A DNA stretch of 64,000 nt. Origin: JAICMB01 sp035295125 (lineage in GTDB: Bacteria > Acidobacteriota > Terriglobia > Bryobacterales > Bryobacteraceae). Both the position numbers and the translations under genes were made by a program. Below the pieces are notes generated by a model that made no database searches, had not been told where the DNA came from, and saw only the letters and a program-made list of their open reading frames with translations. Numbering within the stretch: position 1 is the stretch's first letter; each line of letters opens with the position of its first letter. Positions 51,719 to 62,881 of the stretch are shown here, piece after piece. Where the stretch lies: NCBI GenBank assembly GCA_035295125.1, contig DATGJP010000067.1, positions 62,001-126,000 of the forward strand. The letters are read 5' to 3'.

Positions 51719-52495
51719 TTACACGGCGCCGTCGAAGAAGCTCACAACGCTCCGAATGCGTCCTTCGGGCGCTAGCAGCATCACGCACATGCCGGTGGCG
51801 AAAATCACACCCGCATCGCCGCGCACGCAGAAGAGAAACCGCAACGCACCCTGGCACTGCTGCGGCATGCCAACCATTTCGAGCCTCACCGAAGGCGCCA
51901 TGGCATGGGTTGCGCCGATATGCTCGCTGAAATCCTCACGCCCTTCCAGGTAAATGAGGTGATCGCGATACGTGCCGTTCTCGGCCCAGCACGACGTCAA
52001 CTCGGACATGCGCTGCACCGGGTCGCGCTGGTTCCACGCCCGGATGTAGGTGTCCACCAGAGTTGCGGCGTTCTCGTACTGCTGCCGGGCCGCAACATTA
52101 GCGAGCAAAGCAAACGCCGCCCTCCAGCCGGTCGCGTGGTTCCGCCGGACTTCATCCGAGGGGAAACCATCGTGCCTCAGAGTAACGACTGTGTCCCCCT
52201 CCGACTCCGTGAATTCAATCAGCACCCGGGAGACGCCCGGCTGCAGACCGTGTGCTCCGCCTTCGTAACCCCACGTGAAGGCAACGCGTTTGTCCGGCAA
52301 CAACTGGACAACTTTCCCGGCCGCGATGTCGCCATTCGGGTAGGCCACCCGAACTTCGCCACCCGCGTTGGGCGATAAAGAACTGCCCTGGCCCATCCAG
52401 CGAGTGAAACGGTCGCTATCAAGGAAGAAGGAATAAACAGTTGGGGGCTGCGCTGCAATCCGCCGCCGTAGCTGGAGCATGTTTTCTTCGGGCAT
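51719..52495 (-). CDS. AHSA1 (SRPBCC) domain protein fused to a SnoaL-like domain
   Basis: A 258-residue protein from the ATG at 52495. Residues 1-125 resemble the AHSA1/START fold (a beta strand with RRRIAAQPPTVYSFF, RWMG, then TVVTLRHDGFP and a WRAAFALLAN helix). Residues 130-258 look like a SnoaL/NTF2 cone domain (TYIRAWNQRDPVQRMSELTSCWAENGTYRD, with key spots given only in part here). Both are small ligand-binding folds; many SnoaL-like proteins are enzymes of polyketide or steroid-like compounds. The start MPEENMLQL is chosen because the longer frame has no fold-like segment. Exact role unknown. Confidence 0.7.
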   Translation of the reverse strand: MPEENMLQLRRRIAAQPPTVYSFFLDSDRFTRWMGQGSSLSPNAGGEVRVAYPNGDIAAGKVVQLLPDKRVAFTWGYEGGAHGLQPGVSRVLIEFTESEGDTVVTLRHDGFPSDEVRRNHATGWRAAFALLANVAARQQYENAATLVDTYIRAWNQRDPVQRMSELTSCWAENGTYRDHLIYLEGREDFSEHIGATHAMAPSVRLEMVGMPQQCQGALRFLFCVRGDAGVIFATGMCVMLLAPEGRIRSVVSFFDGAV

Positions 52496-52620
52496 AGGAG
52501 GACTGTTGTAGATTAGTTCGGAGGGAGAACCCTTGTCAATAGAGGATTTTGTAACGTGACAACCACCCTGCTGGGCTGGTCTCTGCAACCGCATGTTATC
52601 CTGGAGCGTCAGGGCTATTA

Positions 52621-53439
52621 ATGCTTTCGCGCCCCGCGTTTCTCGCAGTGATTCTGGGCCTCTCGCTTTTCGGCTCGATTTCTGCGTTCCAGCGGCCATG
52701 GCGTGAGGTGCCCGCTATCGAATACGAGGGATTCCCCGTCCCTCCCGATTTCCAGGAAAAGACCGAGTGGTGTTTCGCGCGTATGGTCTACCGCCCCGCC
52801 TGGTGGGGACCTGGACGGCGCTGGCCGTCGATTTACTACACGATGGACTACCCGCGCTCCGACCGCCACTTTTCGGCTGCGGTGAGACGTTTAACCCGTC
52901 TGCACGTCCGATCAGTGGAGCAGATCGTGGACCCAACTGACCCCGAGTACCCGAACGACATCTTCAATTACCCCTGGATTTACGCAGTCGAGGTCGGCCA
53001 CTGGGACCTTACCGATGAAGCTGTCAAGAAACTGCGCGAGTACTTCGACCGGGGCGGGTTCCTGATGGTGGACGACTTCCACGGCACTTACGAGTGGAGC
53101 GTCTTTACTGCCAGCATGTCCAAAGTCCTCCCGGATCACGCCATCGTCGACCTGCCCAACAGTGATCCCATCTTTCATACCCTCTACGACCTCGACGACA
53201 AGTACCAGGTTCCGGGGGCCCAATTCCTCGACAGTGGCCGAACTTATGAGCACGACGGCTTCGAACCCCGCTGGCGGGGGATTTACGATGATAAGGGACG
53301 TGTTATCGTTGCCATCTGTCACAACATGGACCTGGGAGACTCGTGGGAGCACGCCGACAATCCGAGATATCCTGAAAAGTACTCAGCGCTGGGGTTTCGG
53401 ATCGGTGTTGACTATTTGATGTATTCAATGACTCACTGA
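52621..53439 (+). CDS. exported DUF4159 protein
   Basis: A 272-residue protein with a signal peptide (residues 1-22, ending in SAF). The DUF4159 fold resembles a type 1 glutamine amidotransferase-like domain: a central GGFLMVDDFHGTYEW segment, the CHN-MDLGDSWE region and the LGFRIGVDYLMY end. It is typically found ahead of MoxR/DUF58/VWA gene clusters, as here. The catalytic Cys expected of true amidotransferases is not obvious, so binding is more likely than catalysis. It starts the run of eight same-strand genes; the gap before it (52496-52620) shows nothing distinctive. Confidence 0.82.
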   Translation: MLSRPAFLAVILGLSLFGSISAFQRPWREVPAIEYEGFPVPPDFQEKTEWCFARMVYRPAWWGPGRRWPSIYYTMDYPRSDRHFSAAVRRLTRLHVRSVEQIVDPTDPEYPNDIFNYPWIYAVEVGHWDLTDEAVKKLREYFDRGGFLMVDDFHGTYEWSVFTASMSKVLPDHAIVDLPNSDPIFHTLYDLDDKYQVPGAQFLDSGRTYEHDGFEPRWRGIYDDKGRVIVAICHNMDLGDSWEHADNPRYPEKYSALGFRIGVDYLMYSMTH

Positions 53440-53462
53440 GGATCGCCGGGCAGTTACAACCT

Positions 53463-55715
53463 ATGTTCGAGTTCTTTTTCAAGTATCCCGCTGCCGTATT
53501 CTCAAAAGGCACTTTTGTGCTGTTGGGACCGGCCTCCGGGTGGGTACTTTTGGCGTTGATCGCCGCGGCGGCGGCCGCCCTTGGCATCACGTTGTGGATG
53601 CGCCGGAACCGCGTGGCGCCTGCGGTTCAGGGTTTGCGGTCAGTCCTCGTATGGATGCTGCAATCGGCGCTGGTCGCCCTGGTTCTTCTGCTGCTCTGGC
53701 AGCCGGCGATTAGTGTCGCCGAGCTCAAACCGCAGCAGAACATCGTGGCTGTGGTTGTTGACGACAGTCACAGCATGTCGACTGTCGAAAACGGCTCGAC
53801 CCGTATCCAGAAAGCGGTTTCGACGCTCAACTCCGGGTTGATCAAGGATCTCCAGCAGAAATTTCAGGTGCGCTTGTATCGCCTGGGAGAGCGGATTGAA
53901 CGCATCCAGAAGACGGATAACCTGGGCGCGACCCTGCCGGCTACCCGGATCGGAGCTTCGATGTCCGACCTGCTGGCCGATACTGCGACGCTGCCAGTCG
54001 GCGCCATCGTGCTGTTGAGCGATGGAAGCGACAACTCCGGCGGTATCGACCTGGAGACGATCAATGAGATACGGCGCCAGCATATTCCGGTCCATACCAT
54101 CGGTTACGGCAAGGAGCAGTTCGACCGCGACATCGAAATGACGGATGTGCAACTGCCTGGCCGCGCGCTCCCCGAATCGCGAGTACAGGCACAGGTCGCG
54201 CTCCATCAGAACGGCTACACCGGGCAGCGTGCCCGGCTAACTGCGCGCGCGGATGGAAGGATTCTGGGGACTAAGGACATTCTCTTTAAGAAGGACGCCC
54301 AGACTGAGCCGGTGCTGTTGACGGTTAAGGACCCGGGCGTGCAGAACGTCGTATTCACTATTGAGACGCTAGGCGGCGAAGAGAACCGCGAGAACAACCA
54401 GATGACGCGCGTGCTCGATGTCGAGCCGGTGAAGCTGAAGGTTCTCTATATCGACGACCCGGTGTGGGACTACAAGTTTATCCGGCGCGCGATCGAAGAC
54501 GACAAGAATGTCGAGGTGGTGAGCATGATGCGCACCACGCAGAATAAGAATTACATCCAGGATCCGACGGGGAAGGCCGGCTACCTCCAGGAGGGATTTC
54601 CGACCAAGGTCGAGCAGATGTTCGACTACCAGGCCATCATCCTGGGCAGCGTGGAGGCCAATTATTTCACCTCGGCGCAACAGGAATTATTGCATCAGTT
54701 CGTTGACCGCCGCGGCGGGGGAATTCTGTTCCGCGGCGGGCGCTCGGCACTAGCCGATGGCGGCTACGGCAAGCCCCCGTTTTCGGACATGCTTCCCGTG
54801 CGTTTGCCGGAGCGGCGCGATACGTTCCACCGCGATCCGGCATATCCTGAACTGGCGCCCGCCGGACGCGACAGCCTGATTTGCCGCCTCGAAGATGATC
54901 CCGAACGCAACGTCGCCCGGTGGAAGGGTTTGCCTTACCTGATGAACTACCAGGAGGTCGGTCCGCCGAAGCCTGGCGCCGTCCTGCTGGCAGAGATGAC
55001 TGCCGGCGGGCACAAGATGCCCCTGCTGGTCACTCAGAACTATGGACGCGGCCGCACCGCGGTTTTTGCGACTGCAGGTGATTGGCGCTGGAAGATGCAG
55101 CAGTCTAAGGAAGACCAGTCGCACATAATGTTCTGGCGACAACTCGTCCGCTGGCTCGTGAATGATACCCCGACTCGCGTGGTGGCTTCCGCGCGGAATC
55201 CGATCCTACAGGACAACGGCAGCGTCAAGTTGAGGGCTGAAGTTCGCGACACGACATATTTGCCAACTAGCGACGCCCAGGTGGAGGCTCGGATTGTCGA
55301 CCCTTCGGGAACGGCGCAGACGATCGCGTTTCGCCCCGACCCCTTGGATCAGGGTGTTTATACGGCGGACTGGAGTGCCGATCGGCCCGGCTCGTACGTT
55401 GCCGAAGTGACCGCGCATCGCGGGCAGGAAGACCTGGGCCGCGATGTAGTGACGTTCCGCCGTGAAGATGGCGTGGCCGAGAATTTCCATCGAGAGCAGA
55501 ATCGCGAGTTGCTGGAGAAGCTTTCTTCACAGACTGGCGGCAGGTACTACCGGCCGTCCGAAGCAAGCCGGTTAGGCCAGGATATTTCGTACTCTGAGTC
55601 CGGTATTACCGTGCGTGAGACGAAGGACCTCTGGGACATGCCCATTGTGTTCTTCGTCGCGCTGCTCCTGCCCGCGACCCAGTGGTTGTTGCGCCGCAAG
55701 TGGGGTGTTGTATGA
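53463..55715 (+). CDS. membrane VWA protein with amidotransferase-like domain
   Basis: A 750-residue membrane protein. Two N-terminal helices (about 24-46 and 60-82) precede a VWA domain whose MIDAS motif is D100-x-S102-x-S104 (VDDSHSMS), with the Asp in LLSDGSDNS and the Thr-like partners after it. A class I amidotransferase-like domain covers about 320-560. A beta sandwich follows, and a last helix near 728-746 precedes the KWGVV end. VWA proteins in MoxR operons are thought to be chaperoned into shape by the AAA ATPase. It overlaps the next gene as ATGA. Confidence 0.85.
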   Translation: MFEFFFKYPAAVFSKGTFVLLGPASGWVLLALIAAAAAALGITLWMRRNRVAPAVQGLRSVLVWMLQSALVALVLLLLWQPAISVAELKPQQNIVAVVVDDSHSMSTVENGSTRIQKAVSTLNSGLIKDLQQKFQVRLYRLGERIERIQKTDNLGATLPATRIGASMSDLLADTATLPVGAIVLLSDGSDNSGGIDLETINEIRRQHIPVHTIGYGKEQFDRDIEMTDVQLPGRALPESRVQAQVALHQNGYTGQRARLTARADGRILGTKDILFKKDAQTEPVLLTVKDPGVQNVVFTIETLGGEENRENNQMTRVLDVEPVKLKVLYIDDPVWDYKFIRRAIEDDKNVEVVSMMRTTQNKNYIQDPTGKAGYLQEGFPTKVEQMFDYQAIILGSVEANYFTSAQQELLHQFVDRRGGGILFRGGRSALADGGYGKPPFSDMLPVRLPERRDTFHRDPAYPELAPAGRDSLICRLEDDPERNVARWKGLPYLMNYQEVGPPKPGAVLLAEMTAGGHKMPLLVTQNYGRGRTAVFATAGDWRWKMQQSKEDQSHIMFWRQLVRWLVNDTPTRVVASARNPILQDNGSVKLRAEVRDTTYLPTSDAQVEARIVDPSGTAQTIAFRPDPLDQGVYTADWSADRPGSYVAEVTAHRGQEDLGRDVVTFRREDGVAENFHREQNRELLEKLSSQTGGRYYRPSEASRLGQDISYSESGITVRETKDLWDMPIVFFVALLLPATQWLLRRKWGVV

Positions 55716-56776
55716 GTGCTGTACTTCACGGGCGAAAACTCACGTTCGACAGACTGTGGAAGGGTGGAGCAGGCGGTTCCACCTGCCTTTGGAACTCACC
55801 GGTAACACGCAGGCTAGACTTCCTGCGCCACCTTTGTTTTCATTCACCGTCCTGCATCACAGGACTCGTCATGTTCGCAAGTGCCTGTCTGTCGTTGCAC
55901 GCCACGACCTACTACGTCACCATCGCCGGCCTGGGCGGCGAGCCGGAATACGAGCAGCGTTTCTCCGGCTTAGCGAAAGACATTGATCACCTGCTTCGCC
56001 CCGCCGCCGACGCAAAGGTCGAGACTCTCTATGGGCCCGACGCCACGAAGGCAAAATTCGACAATGTCATGGCCAGCTTCGCCAGGGAGGCCAAGGCGGA
56101 CGATGCGCTGGTTGTCATGATGATCGGTCACGGAAGCTTCGACGGCGTAGATTACAAGATCAACCTGCCAGGTCCGGACCTGACCGCCGTCGAACTGGCA
56201 TCGCTGCTCGACCGCATCCCGACGAAGCGGCAACTCGTAGCGGTAATGACGAGTTGCAGCGGCGCATCCAGGGCCGTCCTGGAAAAGCCGGATCGCACTA
56301 TCATCACAGCCACAAAAACGGGTACCGAAAAAAACGCCACGGTATTCGCCCGGTTCTGGGTGGAAGCGATGCGGGAATCCTCTGCCGATACGGATAAGAA
56401 CGACATCATCTCGGCCCTGGAAGCCTTCCGGTACGCGGAAGACAAAACCACGAAATACTACGACGCGGCCAAACGCCTGGCCACTGAGCATCCCATGCTT
56501 GAGGACACCGGCAAGGGCGATGGCGTGAACAATCCTTCCTCTGAAAACGGCGAAGGACTCGTGGCCGGCCGATTCGCACTGGTCCGCATTGGCGCGGCCC
56601 AACAGATCGCTGCCGACCCGGCAAAGAAAGCTTTGCTGGCGCACAAAGAGCAACTGGAACAGCAGATCGACGAGTTGAAGTACAAAAAAGCAACAATCCC
56701 ACCGGAATTGTACAAACAGCAGATCAGCACGCTGTTGCTGGACCTCGCGAAGACACAGGCGGAGTTGGACAAGTAA
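55712..56776 (+). CDS. caspase-like (C13/CD clan) Cys peptidase, exported or anchored
   Basis: A predicted Cys peptidase of 354 residues from the ATG at 55712, which overlaps the upstream stop (ATGA). An alternative start at 55871 gives 301 residues beginning MFASACLSLHA. By that numbering the catalytic His is H87 (IGHGS) and the Cys is C129 (MTSCSG), the order and spacing of CD-clan peptidases (legumain, caspase-like). A coiled coil at the C-terminus is rich in Glu/Lys/Gln (about 250-300). The first 60 codons of the long frame contain a dispersed repeat (55727-55784), so the true N-terminus is in doubt. It is coupled at its end with the TPR gene (TAATG). Confidence 0.72.
   Translation: MSAVLHGRKLTFDRLWKGGAGGSTCLWNSPVTRRLDFLRHLCFHSPSCITGLVMFASACLSLHATTYYVTIAGLGGEPEYEQRFSGLAKDIDHLLRPAADAKVETLYGPDATKAKFDNVMASFAREAKADDALVVMMIGHGSFDGVDYKINLPGPDLTAVELASLLDRIPTKRQLVAVMTSCSGASRAVLEKPDRTIITATKTGTEKNATVFARFWVEAMRESSADTDKNDIISALEAFRYAEDKTTKYYDAAKRLATEHPMLEDTGKGDGVNNPSSENGEGLVAGRFALVRIGAAQQIAADPAKKALLAHKEQLEQQIDELKYKKATIPPELYKQQISTLLLDLAKTQAELDK
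55727..55784 (+). repeat. dispersed repeat, copy B
   Basis: This 58-base segment is about 88% identical to copy A at 33200-33258; differences are one gap and six substitutions. It falls within the first codons of the caspase-like gene if the start is at 55712. It ends in a GCAGGCGG-TTCC-ACC hairpin. Here it is the only irregular stretch in a run of overlapping genes, so it looks like an insertion that was tolerated. Confidence 0.7.
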
Positions 56777-58956
56777 TGCGCTACTCAGTTGCGTTGCTTT
56801 GCCTGTTGCCTCCCGCTATTCACGCGGCTACGAGTGTGGATGCATGTACGGTTCTCAAGCACCATGGCAAGCTCGCCGAAGCAAGGACCTGTTATAGCAA
56901 TCTCCTCGGTTCCCCCGATGCATACACTCGCGCCGAAAGCCTTTGGGGGCTTGAACGCTTTAGCGATGCGAAGGACCAGTTCGAAGTAGCCCTCAAGGAA
57001 CAGCCCAAGAACGCAACGTATCGGGTGCGCATGGGCCGTTTGTTCATGGAGCGCTTCAACGAGGCGGAGGGAATCAGACTGTTCGGTGAGGCCATCGGGC
57101 TCGACCCCAATAACGCCGGCGCCTATCTAGGCATGGCGCTCGCCGAAGCGGATGGTTTCAGCGCCAAAGCCGTCGAGCACGCCACGAAGGCCGTCGAACT
57201 CGATCCCAAGCTTGTTGAGGCACAGGAACTGCTCGCGTATCTCGCATTAGAAGATACGGATACGGAAAAGGCCATCAAAGAAGCCGACAAGGCGATCGCG
57301 ATGTCGCCGGAGGCTCTCGATGCGATGGCGATTCACGCCACCATCGATTGGCTCAACGACAAGAAGGAATCGCCTTGGATGGATCGCATCTTGAAGATCA
57401 ATCCCGTCTATGGCGAAGCGTACTCCACGGCGGGCCACTTCTTCGTGATCAACCGGCGCTATGAGGAAGCCATCGCGTTCTACCGCAAAGCTGTCGAGTT
57501 GAGTCCTCGTCTGTGGGAAGCCCGCTCCGAGTTGGGCATCAATCTGATGCGCCTGGGGAACGACGCTGAGGCTCGCACTCTACTCGAGGACTGCTATAAC
57601 AACGACTATCGCAATAGCACGACAGTCAATTCCCTCCGTCTTCTCGACAGTTACAAGCGCTACGAAACCTTCAGGACCAATAACACCATTCTGCGGCTGG
57701 ACAAGAAAGAGGCAGAGCTGCTGCATCCGTACATCGAAACCGAAATGAAGAAGATCATCGCGGCGTACGACAAGAAGTACGGGTTCAAACTTGGGCTGCC
57801 GGTGCAACTTGAGGTCTACCCCAGTAAGGACGATTTCGCGGTTCGCATCGCCGGCTTGCCTGGTCTGGGCTCGCTTCTTGGAGTGACGTTTGGAACCGTG
57901 GTCACTATGGACAGCCCTTCGGCACGCCCCCCGGGCGAGTTTCATTGGGGTAGCACACTATGGCACGAAATGAGCCATGTGTACGTCCTCACCATGACTC
58001 ATCACCGCGTGCCGCGCTGGTTCACCGAGGGACTGGCCGTTTATGAAGAAACCGCTGTAGCACCGGATTGGGGCGACCGTCTCGATCCACAGGCGATCGA
58101 AGCCATTGCCACTAAGAAACTGCTTCCAGTCGCAACCCTGGACCAGGGCTTCGTTCGGCCCAAATACCCGTCCCAAGTAGTTGTCTCGTACTTCGAGGCC
58201 GGTCAGATTTGCACCTTTATCGCGCAGAAGTGGGGCTACAACAAGCTGATCGACATGGTCCACAGTTTCGCGGCTCTCAAAACAACCCCAGAGACGATTC
58301 AAGAGAATCTAGGCATCTCACCCGAGGAGTTCGATAAACAGTTCATCCCCTGGCTGGAAGCGCAGACCAAGAATGAGGTCGCGCACTTCGCCGACTGGAA
58401 GAAGGGCATCAAAGATCTTGCCGAGGCGTACCGCTCGAAGAATTACGACCAGGTAATCGCCATCGGACCTCAGGTGCGCGACTGGTATCCCGACTTTGTC
58501 GAACCGGGCAGCGCTTACGAAGTGCTCGCTGACGCGTACCTGCAAAAGGAAAACAAGGAAGCCGCGATCAAGCAACTGGAGAAGTACAGCTCGCTTGGAG
58601 GGCGCAATCCGGCCACCATCAAAAAGCTGGCCAAGCTCGAGGAAGAGGCCGGTCACAAGGACAAAGCCGCGGCGACCCTGAACCGGCTAAACTACGTCTA
58701 TCCGCTGGATGAAGAGCTGCATCGCCGGCTGGGAGATCTCTGGCTGGCGCAGAATAATATCGACGGGGCAATCCGCGAGTATCAGGCCTTAGTCGCGGAG
58801 AAGCCCCACGATCAGGCATCGTCGCGCTATGGGTTGGCGGAGGCCCTTTCTAAGGCCGGCCGCAAAGAAGAAGCGCGCGACCAGGTTCTTCAGGCGCTCG
58901 AGGCCGCTCCCGGGTTCAAGCCCGCCCAGCAACTATTATTGGAGTTGTCGAAATAA
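56776..58956 (+). CDS. TPR protein with gluzincin metallopeptidase domain
   Basis: A 726-residue protein with a signal peptide (1-18, ending in IHA). TPR-like helical repeats cover about 20-290. A metallopeptidase domain of the peptidase MA/gluzincin type follows (about 315-560): the zinc motif HEMSH is at 397-401 and the third ligand Glu418 is in WFTEGLAVYEE. A second TPR region of about 150 residues ends the protein. The layout is known in exported acidobacterial proteins. It starts in TAATG overlap with the caspase-like gene, so two different peptidases are made from one transcript. Substrate unknown. Confidence 0.85.
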   Translation: MRYSVALLCLLPPAIHAATSVDACTVLKHHGKLAEARTCYSNLLGSPDAYTRAESLWGLERFSDAKDQFEVALKEQPKNATYRVRMGRLFMERFNEAEGIRLFGEAIGLDPNNAGAYLGMALAEADGFSAKAVEHATKAVELDPKLVEAQELLAYLALEDTDTEKAIKEADKAIAMSPEALDAMAIHATIDWLNDKKESPWMDRILKINPVYGEAYSTAGHFFVINRRYEEAIAFYRKAVELSPRLWEARSELGINLMRLGNDAEARTLLEDCYNNDYRNSTTVNSLRLLDSYKRYETFRTNNTILRLDKKEAELLHPYIETEMKKIIAAYDKKYGFKLGLPVQLEVYPSKDDFAVRIAGLPGLGSLLGVTFGTVVTMDSPSARPPGEFHWGSTLWHEMSHVYVLTMTHHRVPRWFTEGLAVYEETAVAPDWGDRLDPQAIEAIATKKLLPVATLDQGFVRPKYPSQVVVSYFEAGQICTFIAQKWGYNKLIDMVHSFAALKTTPETIQENLGISPEEFDKQFIPWLEAQTKNEVAHFADWKKGIKDLAEAYRSKNYDQVIAIGPQVRDWYPDFVEPGSAYEVLADAYLQKENKEAAIKQLEKYSSLGGRNPATIKKLAKLEEEAGHKDKAAATLNRLNYVYPLDEELHRRLGDLWLAQNNIDGAIREYQALVAEKPHDQASSRYGLAEALSKAGRKEEARDQVLQALEAAPGFKPAQQLLLELSK

Positions 58957-58962
58957 CCGAAA

Positions 58963-59981
<1,019 letters not shown>

Positions 59982-59982
<1 letters not shown>

Positions 59983-60866
59983 TGCAGCGCTTCCTGGACC
60001 CCGCCACCCTCGCCAGCATCTCCGGCCTCGAGCTGGTCGCTAAGACTGTGGTCGATGGCTTCGTGGCGGGATTGCATCGCTCGCCGGATTTCGGTTTCAG
60101 CCAGGAATTCGCTGAATATCGCGCTTACAATCCGGGCGACGATCTGCGCCACGTCGACTGGAACGTTTTCGCGAGGACCGAACGCGCTTACCTGAAACGC
60201 TACCGTGGCGAGACGAACTGCTATCTCACGATGCTTCTCGATGCCAGCGCGTCCATGGCGTACACGTCCCACGGCGTTACAAAAATGGATTACGCACGTT
60301 TTCTGGCTTCTTCGCTTGCGTACATGGCCCACCAGCAGCGCGATGCGGCCGGTCTGATCGTTTTCCACGAAGATATCGACAATTACATCCCCCCGTCCAC
60401 GCGCCAGGGGCAGTTTCCCCGCCTCATCAACGGAATCGAAAAAGCAGAGCCTGCGTCCAAAACCGATTTCGCCAAGCCGCTCTTCCACTTTCAGCAGTTC
60501 CTGCATCGGCGCGGCGTCGCGATCGTGATTTCCGATTTTTGGAATGACGCGGAAGAGATCGTCAGGGCTGTCGAGCCGCTGCGCTTCCGAGGCAACGAGG
60601 TGATTCTTTTCCATGTTCTGGACCCCCAGGAGATCCAACCAAAGCTCAAGGAGCCCGTCTTATTAGTGGATATGGAAACGCAGGATGCGTTGGAGGTGTC
60701 TCCCGAATACGCCAAGCACGACTACCGCACCAAGATTGAAGCTCACATCGACGCGTTGCGGTCGAAATCCAAATCCGCTGGAATCGACTATTTTCTGTTG
60801 CCGACCGACCGTCCGCTCGACGGCGCGTTGCGTGAGTACCTGACGATCCGGGTAGGGAGGATGTAA
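59982..60866 (+). CDS. DUF58 protein
   Basis: A 294-residue cytoplasmic DUF58 protein. The family core FSQEFAEYRAYNPGDDLRHVDW-type region lies at about 36-57, with the RHVDW motif and the KRY segment. A VWA-like region follows with LLDASASM, where the DxSxS MIDAS motif of VWA proteins is present, and VIVISDFW. DUF58 proteins are companions of MoxR; the exact role is unknown. The ATG overlaps the upstream TAA. The BatA-like gene starts 5 bases after its stop. Confidence 0.92.
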
Positions 60867-60871
60867 CGTCC

Positions 60872-62881
60872 ATGGGTTTTCTGGCTCCCTGGTTTCTGGC
60901 TGGCGTGGCGGCGGTTGGGCTGCCGCTTTACATACATTTACTGAGGCAGTATCGCAGCACGCCTCACCCCTTCAGCTCGCTGATGTTCTTCGAAAAGCGA
61001 GTGCAGAGTTCTGTGAAACACCGGAGGCTGCGCTACCTCCTACTTCTATCGCTGCGCGTCGCGCTGCTGATCCTGATGGCCATCGCATTTGCCAACCCGT
61101 TTGTTACACGGGGCGCCGGTGCCGCCGGTGGACGGAAGCTGCTGGTTCTGGCGGTTGATGATTCGTTCAGCATGCATTATGGCGACCATTTCAGCAAGGC
61201 TAAAGATGAGGCCATCAACGCCGTGTCATCCTTGAGCCCTGGGGACCGGGGACAGGCGCTGGCGCTCGATTCCCAGGTGCACTTCCTGACGCAACAGACC
61301 GAAGATCCGGAGCAGATGCGTAACGCGATTCGCGCCTTGCAGCCGTCCGATGCACGTAGCTCGTATGCCGAGTTGTCACGCACGCTTCGTACGCTTTCCG
61401 AATCGGCGCATCGGCCGATGGAGGTGCATTTCTTCACGGACGCTCAAAAGTCGTCTATGGCGCCCTCGTTTACGGATATGCGGCTGGGAAGCGACACCAA
61501 CCTGATCGTTCACAGCGTCGCTTCGGATCACGAGCCGAACTGGACCGTTGAGAGCGTGAGTGCTCCGGGCCGGATTTACAATCCCAAGAAGGTCAAGGTT
61601 CAGGCCGTTATCGCGGGATTCAATACGCCCGCGGCCCAGAAGACAGTTTCACTTGTGCTCGACGGCAAGGTGCTCGAGTCCAAACAGGTCTCTGTGCCAG
61701 AGGGTGGCCGCGCCAATGTTGAGTTTGTTTCGCTGGATTCGTCCTATGGCTTCCACAAAGCGGAAGTTCGCGTCGATAGCGGTGACCAGTTCCGCAATGA
61801 CGACCGTTTTCCGTTTGCGATCGAACGTGCCGATCCCAACCGCATCCTGTTTTTGCACCAGACTGGCAACACTCGCGATCTCTTGTATTTTCAGACCGCT
61901 CTGGAATCAGCCACGGAAGCCGGTTTCCTCGTTGAGCCGCTCGCGATCGAACAGGCCGGTAACCAGTCGTTTTCGAAATACCCGTTTGTTGTCCTTTCCG
62001 ACGTGGGTCCGCTGCCCTCCGGCATGGAGGACAGCCTGCGTGCGTACGTGAACGCGGGCGGTTCCCTGCTCATCTCGCTTGGACCCGCATCGGCCGCTTC
62101 CCATACAGTTCCGGTGTTCGGCGAAGCGATTCTCGAATCACGATACTCGTCGCGCGAGGGTGACCGGTTCCAGACAGTTTCGTCCATTGACCCCGAATAT
62201 CCTCCGGTGCACAGCGCCAATAAGCTCGACGGCGTCCAGTTCTTTCAGACGATCCGCGTGGAGCCGGGCAAATCGCGAGTTATTGCCCGTTTGACCGATC
62301 AAACGCCGCTCCTGCTGGAAAAGCGAATTGGTGACGGGCGCGTTGTGGTCTTCGCCTCGACGTTTGACAACATCTCGAATGACTTTCCGCTGCATGCGTC
62401 GTTCCTGCCGTTTATCGAGCAGACCGCGCGCTACCTCGGCGGACAGCAGGAGCGCTCCGCCAACCTGGCAGTGGACTCCTACGTCGAGCTGAGGTCTGCC
62501 AAGGATCAGGGCGCGGCGGCCAACGTCATTGATCCGGACGGGAAGCATCCGCTGTCGCTCAAGGAAGCCAGCACGGCGCAGAATTTCAAGGTGACGCGCG
62601 AAGGCTTTTACGAAATTCACCAGGCGAACGGGCATCAGGGCCTCGTTGCGGTACACGCCGATCGCGGCGAATCGGACCTCACGGTCATTCCGAAGGACAC
62701 GATAGAACTTTGGCGCAATACCGGCCGCGGTACGAGCGGCGAAACCGCCGCCGAAGGCGACGAATCGCGTGGCCGTCCATGGAGTTTGTGGCGCTATGCC
62801 CTGTTCGTTGTGCTTTTGATTGCTATAACGGAATCTTTGGTTGGTGCTCGATATTTATCTGTGGATAAGGAGGCTGCGTGA
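60872..62881 (+). CDS. BatA-like membrane VWA protein
   Basis: A 669-residue membrane protein. The N-terminal helices (about 5-22 and 55-77) enclose a short loop with LRQYRSTPHPFSSL, the typical BatA-like start. The VWA domain has the MIDAS D96-x-S98-x-S100 (VDDSFSMH). An amidotransferase-like segment lies at about 325-400, a beta-rich part follows, and the last helix is at about 640-660. It resembles the 53463 gene in plan but not in sequence detail. The GTG of the next gene overlaps its stop (GTGA). Confidence 0.9.
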   Translation: MGFLAPWFLAGVAAVGLPLYIHLLRQYRSTPHPFSSLMFFEKRVQSSVKHRRLRYLLLLSLRVALLILMAIAFANPFVTRGAGAAGGRKLLVLAVDDSFSMHYGDHFSKAKDEAINAVSSLSPGDRGQALALDSQVHFLTQQTEDPEQMRNAIRALQPSDARSSYAELSRTLRTLSESAHRPMEVHFFTDAQKSSMAPSFTDMRLGSDTNLIVHSVASDHEPNWTVESVSAPGRIYNPKKVKVQAVIAGFNTPAAQKTVSLVLDGKVLESKQVSVPEGGRANVEFVSLDSSYGFHKAEVRVDSGDQFRNDDRFPFAIERADPNRILFLHQTGNTRDLLYFQTALESATEAGFLVEPLAIEQAGNQSFSKYPFVVLSDVGPLPSGMEDSLRAYVNAGGSLLISLGPASAASHTVPVFGEAILESRYSSREGDRFQTVSSIDPEYPPVHSANKLDGVQFFQTIRVEPGKSRVIARLTDQTPLLLEKRIGDGRVVVFASTFDNISNDFPLHASFLPFIEQTARYLGGQQERSANLAVDSYVELRSAKDQGAAANVIDPDGKHPLSLKEASTAQNFKVTREGFYEIHQANGHQGLVAVHADRGESDLTVIPKDTIELWRNTGRGTSGETAAEGDESRGRPWSLWRYALFVVLLIAITESLVGARYLSVDKEAA

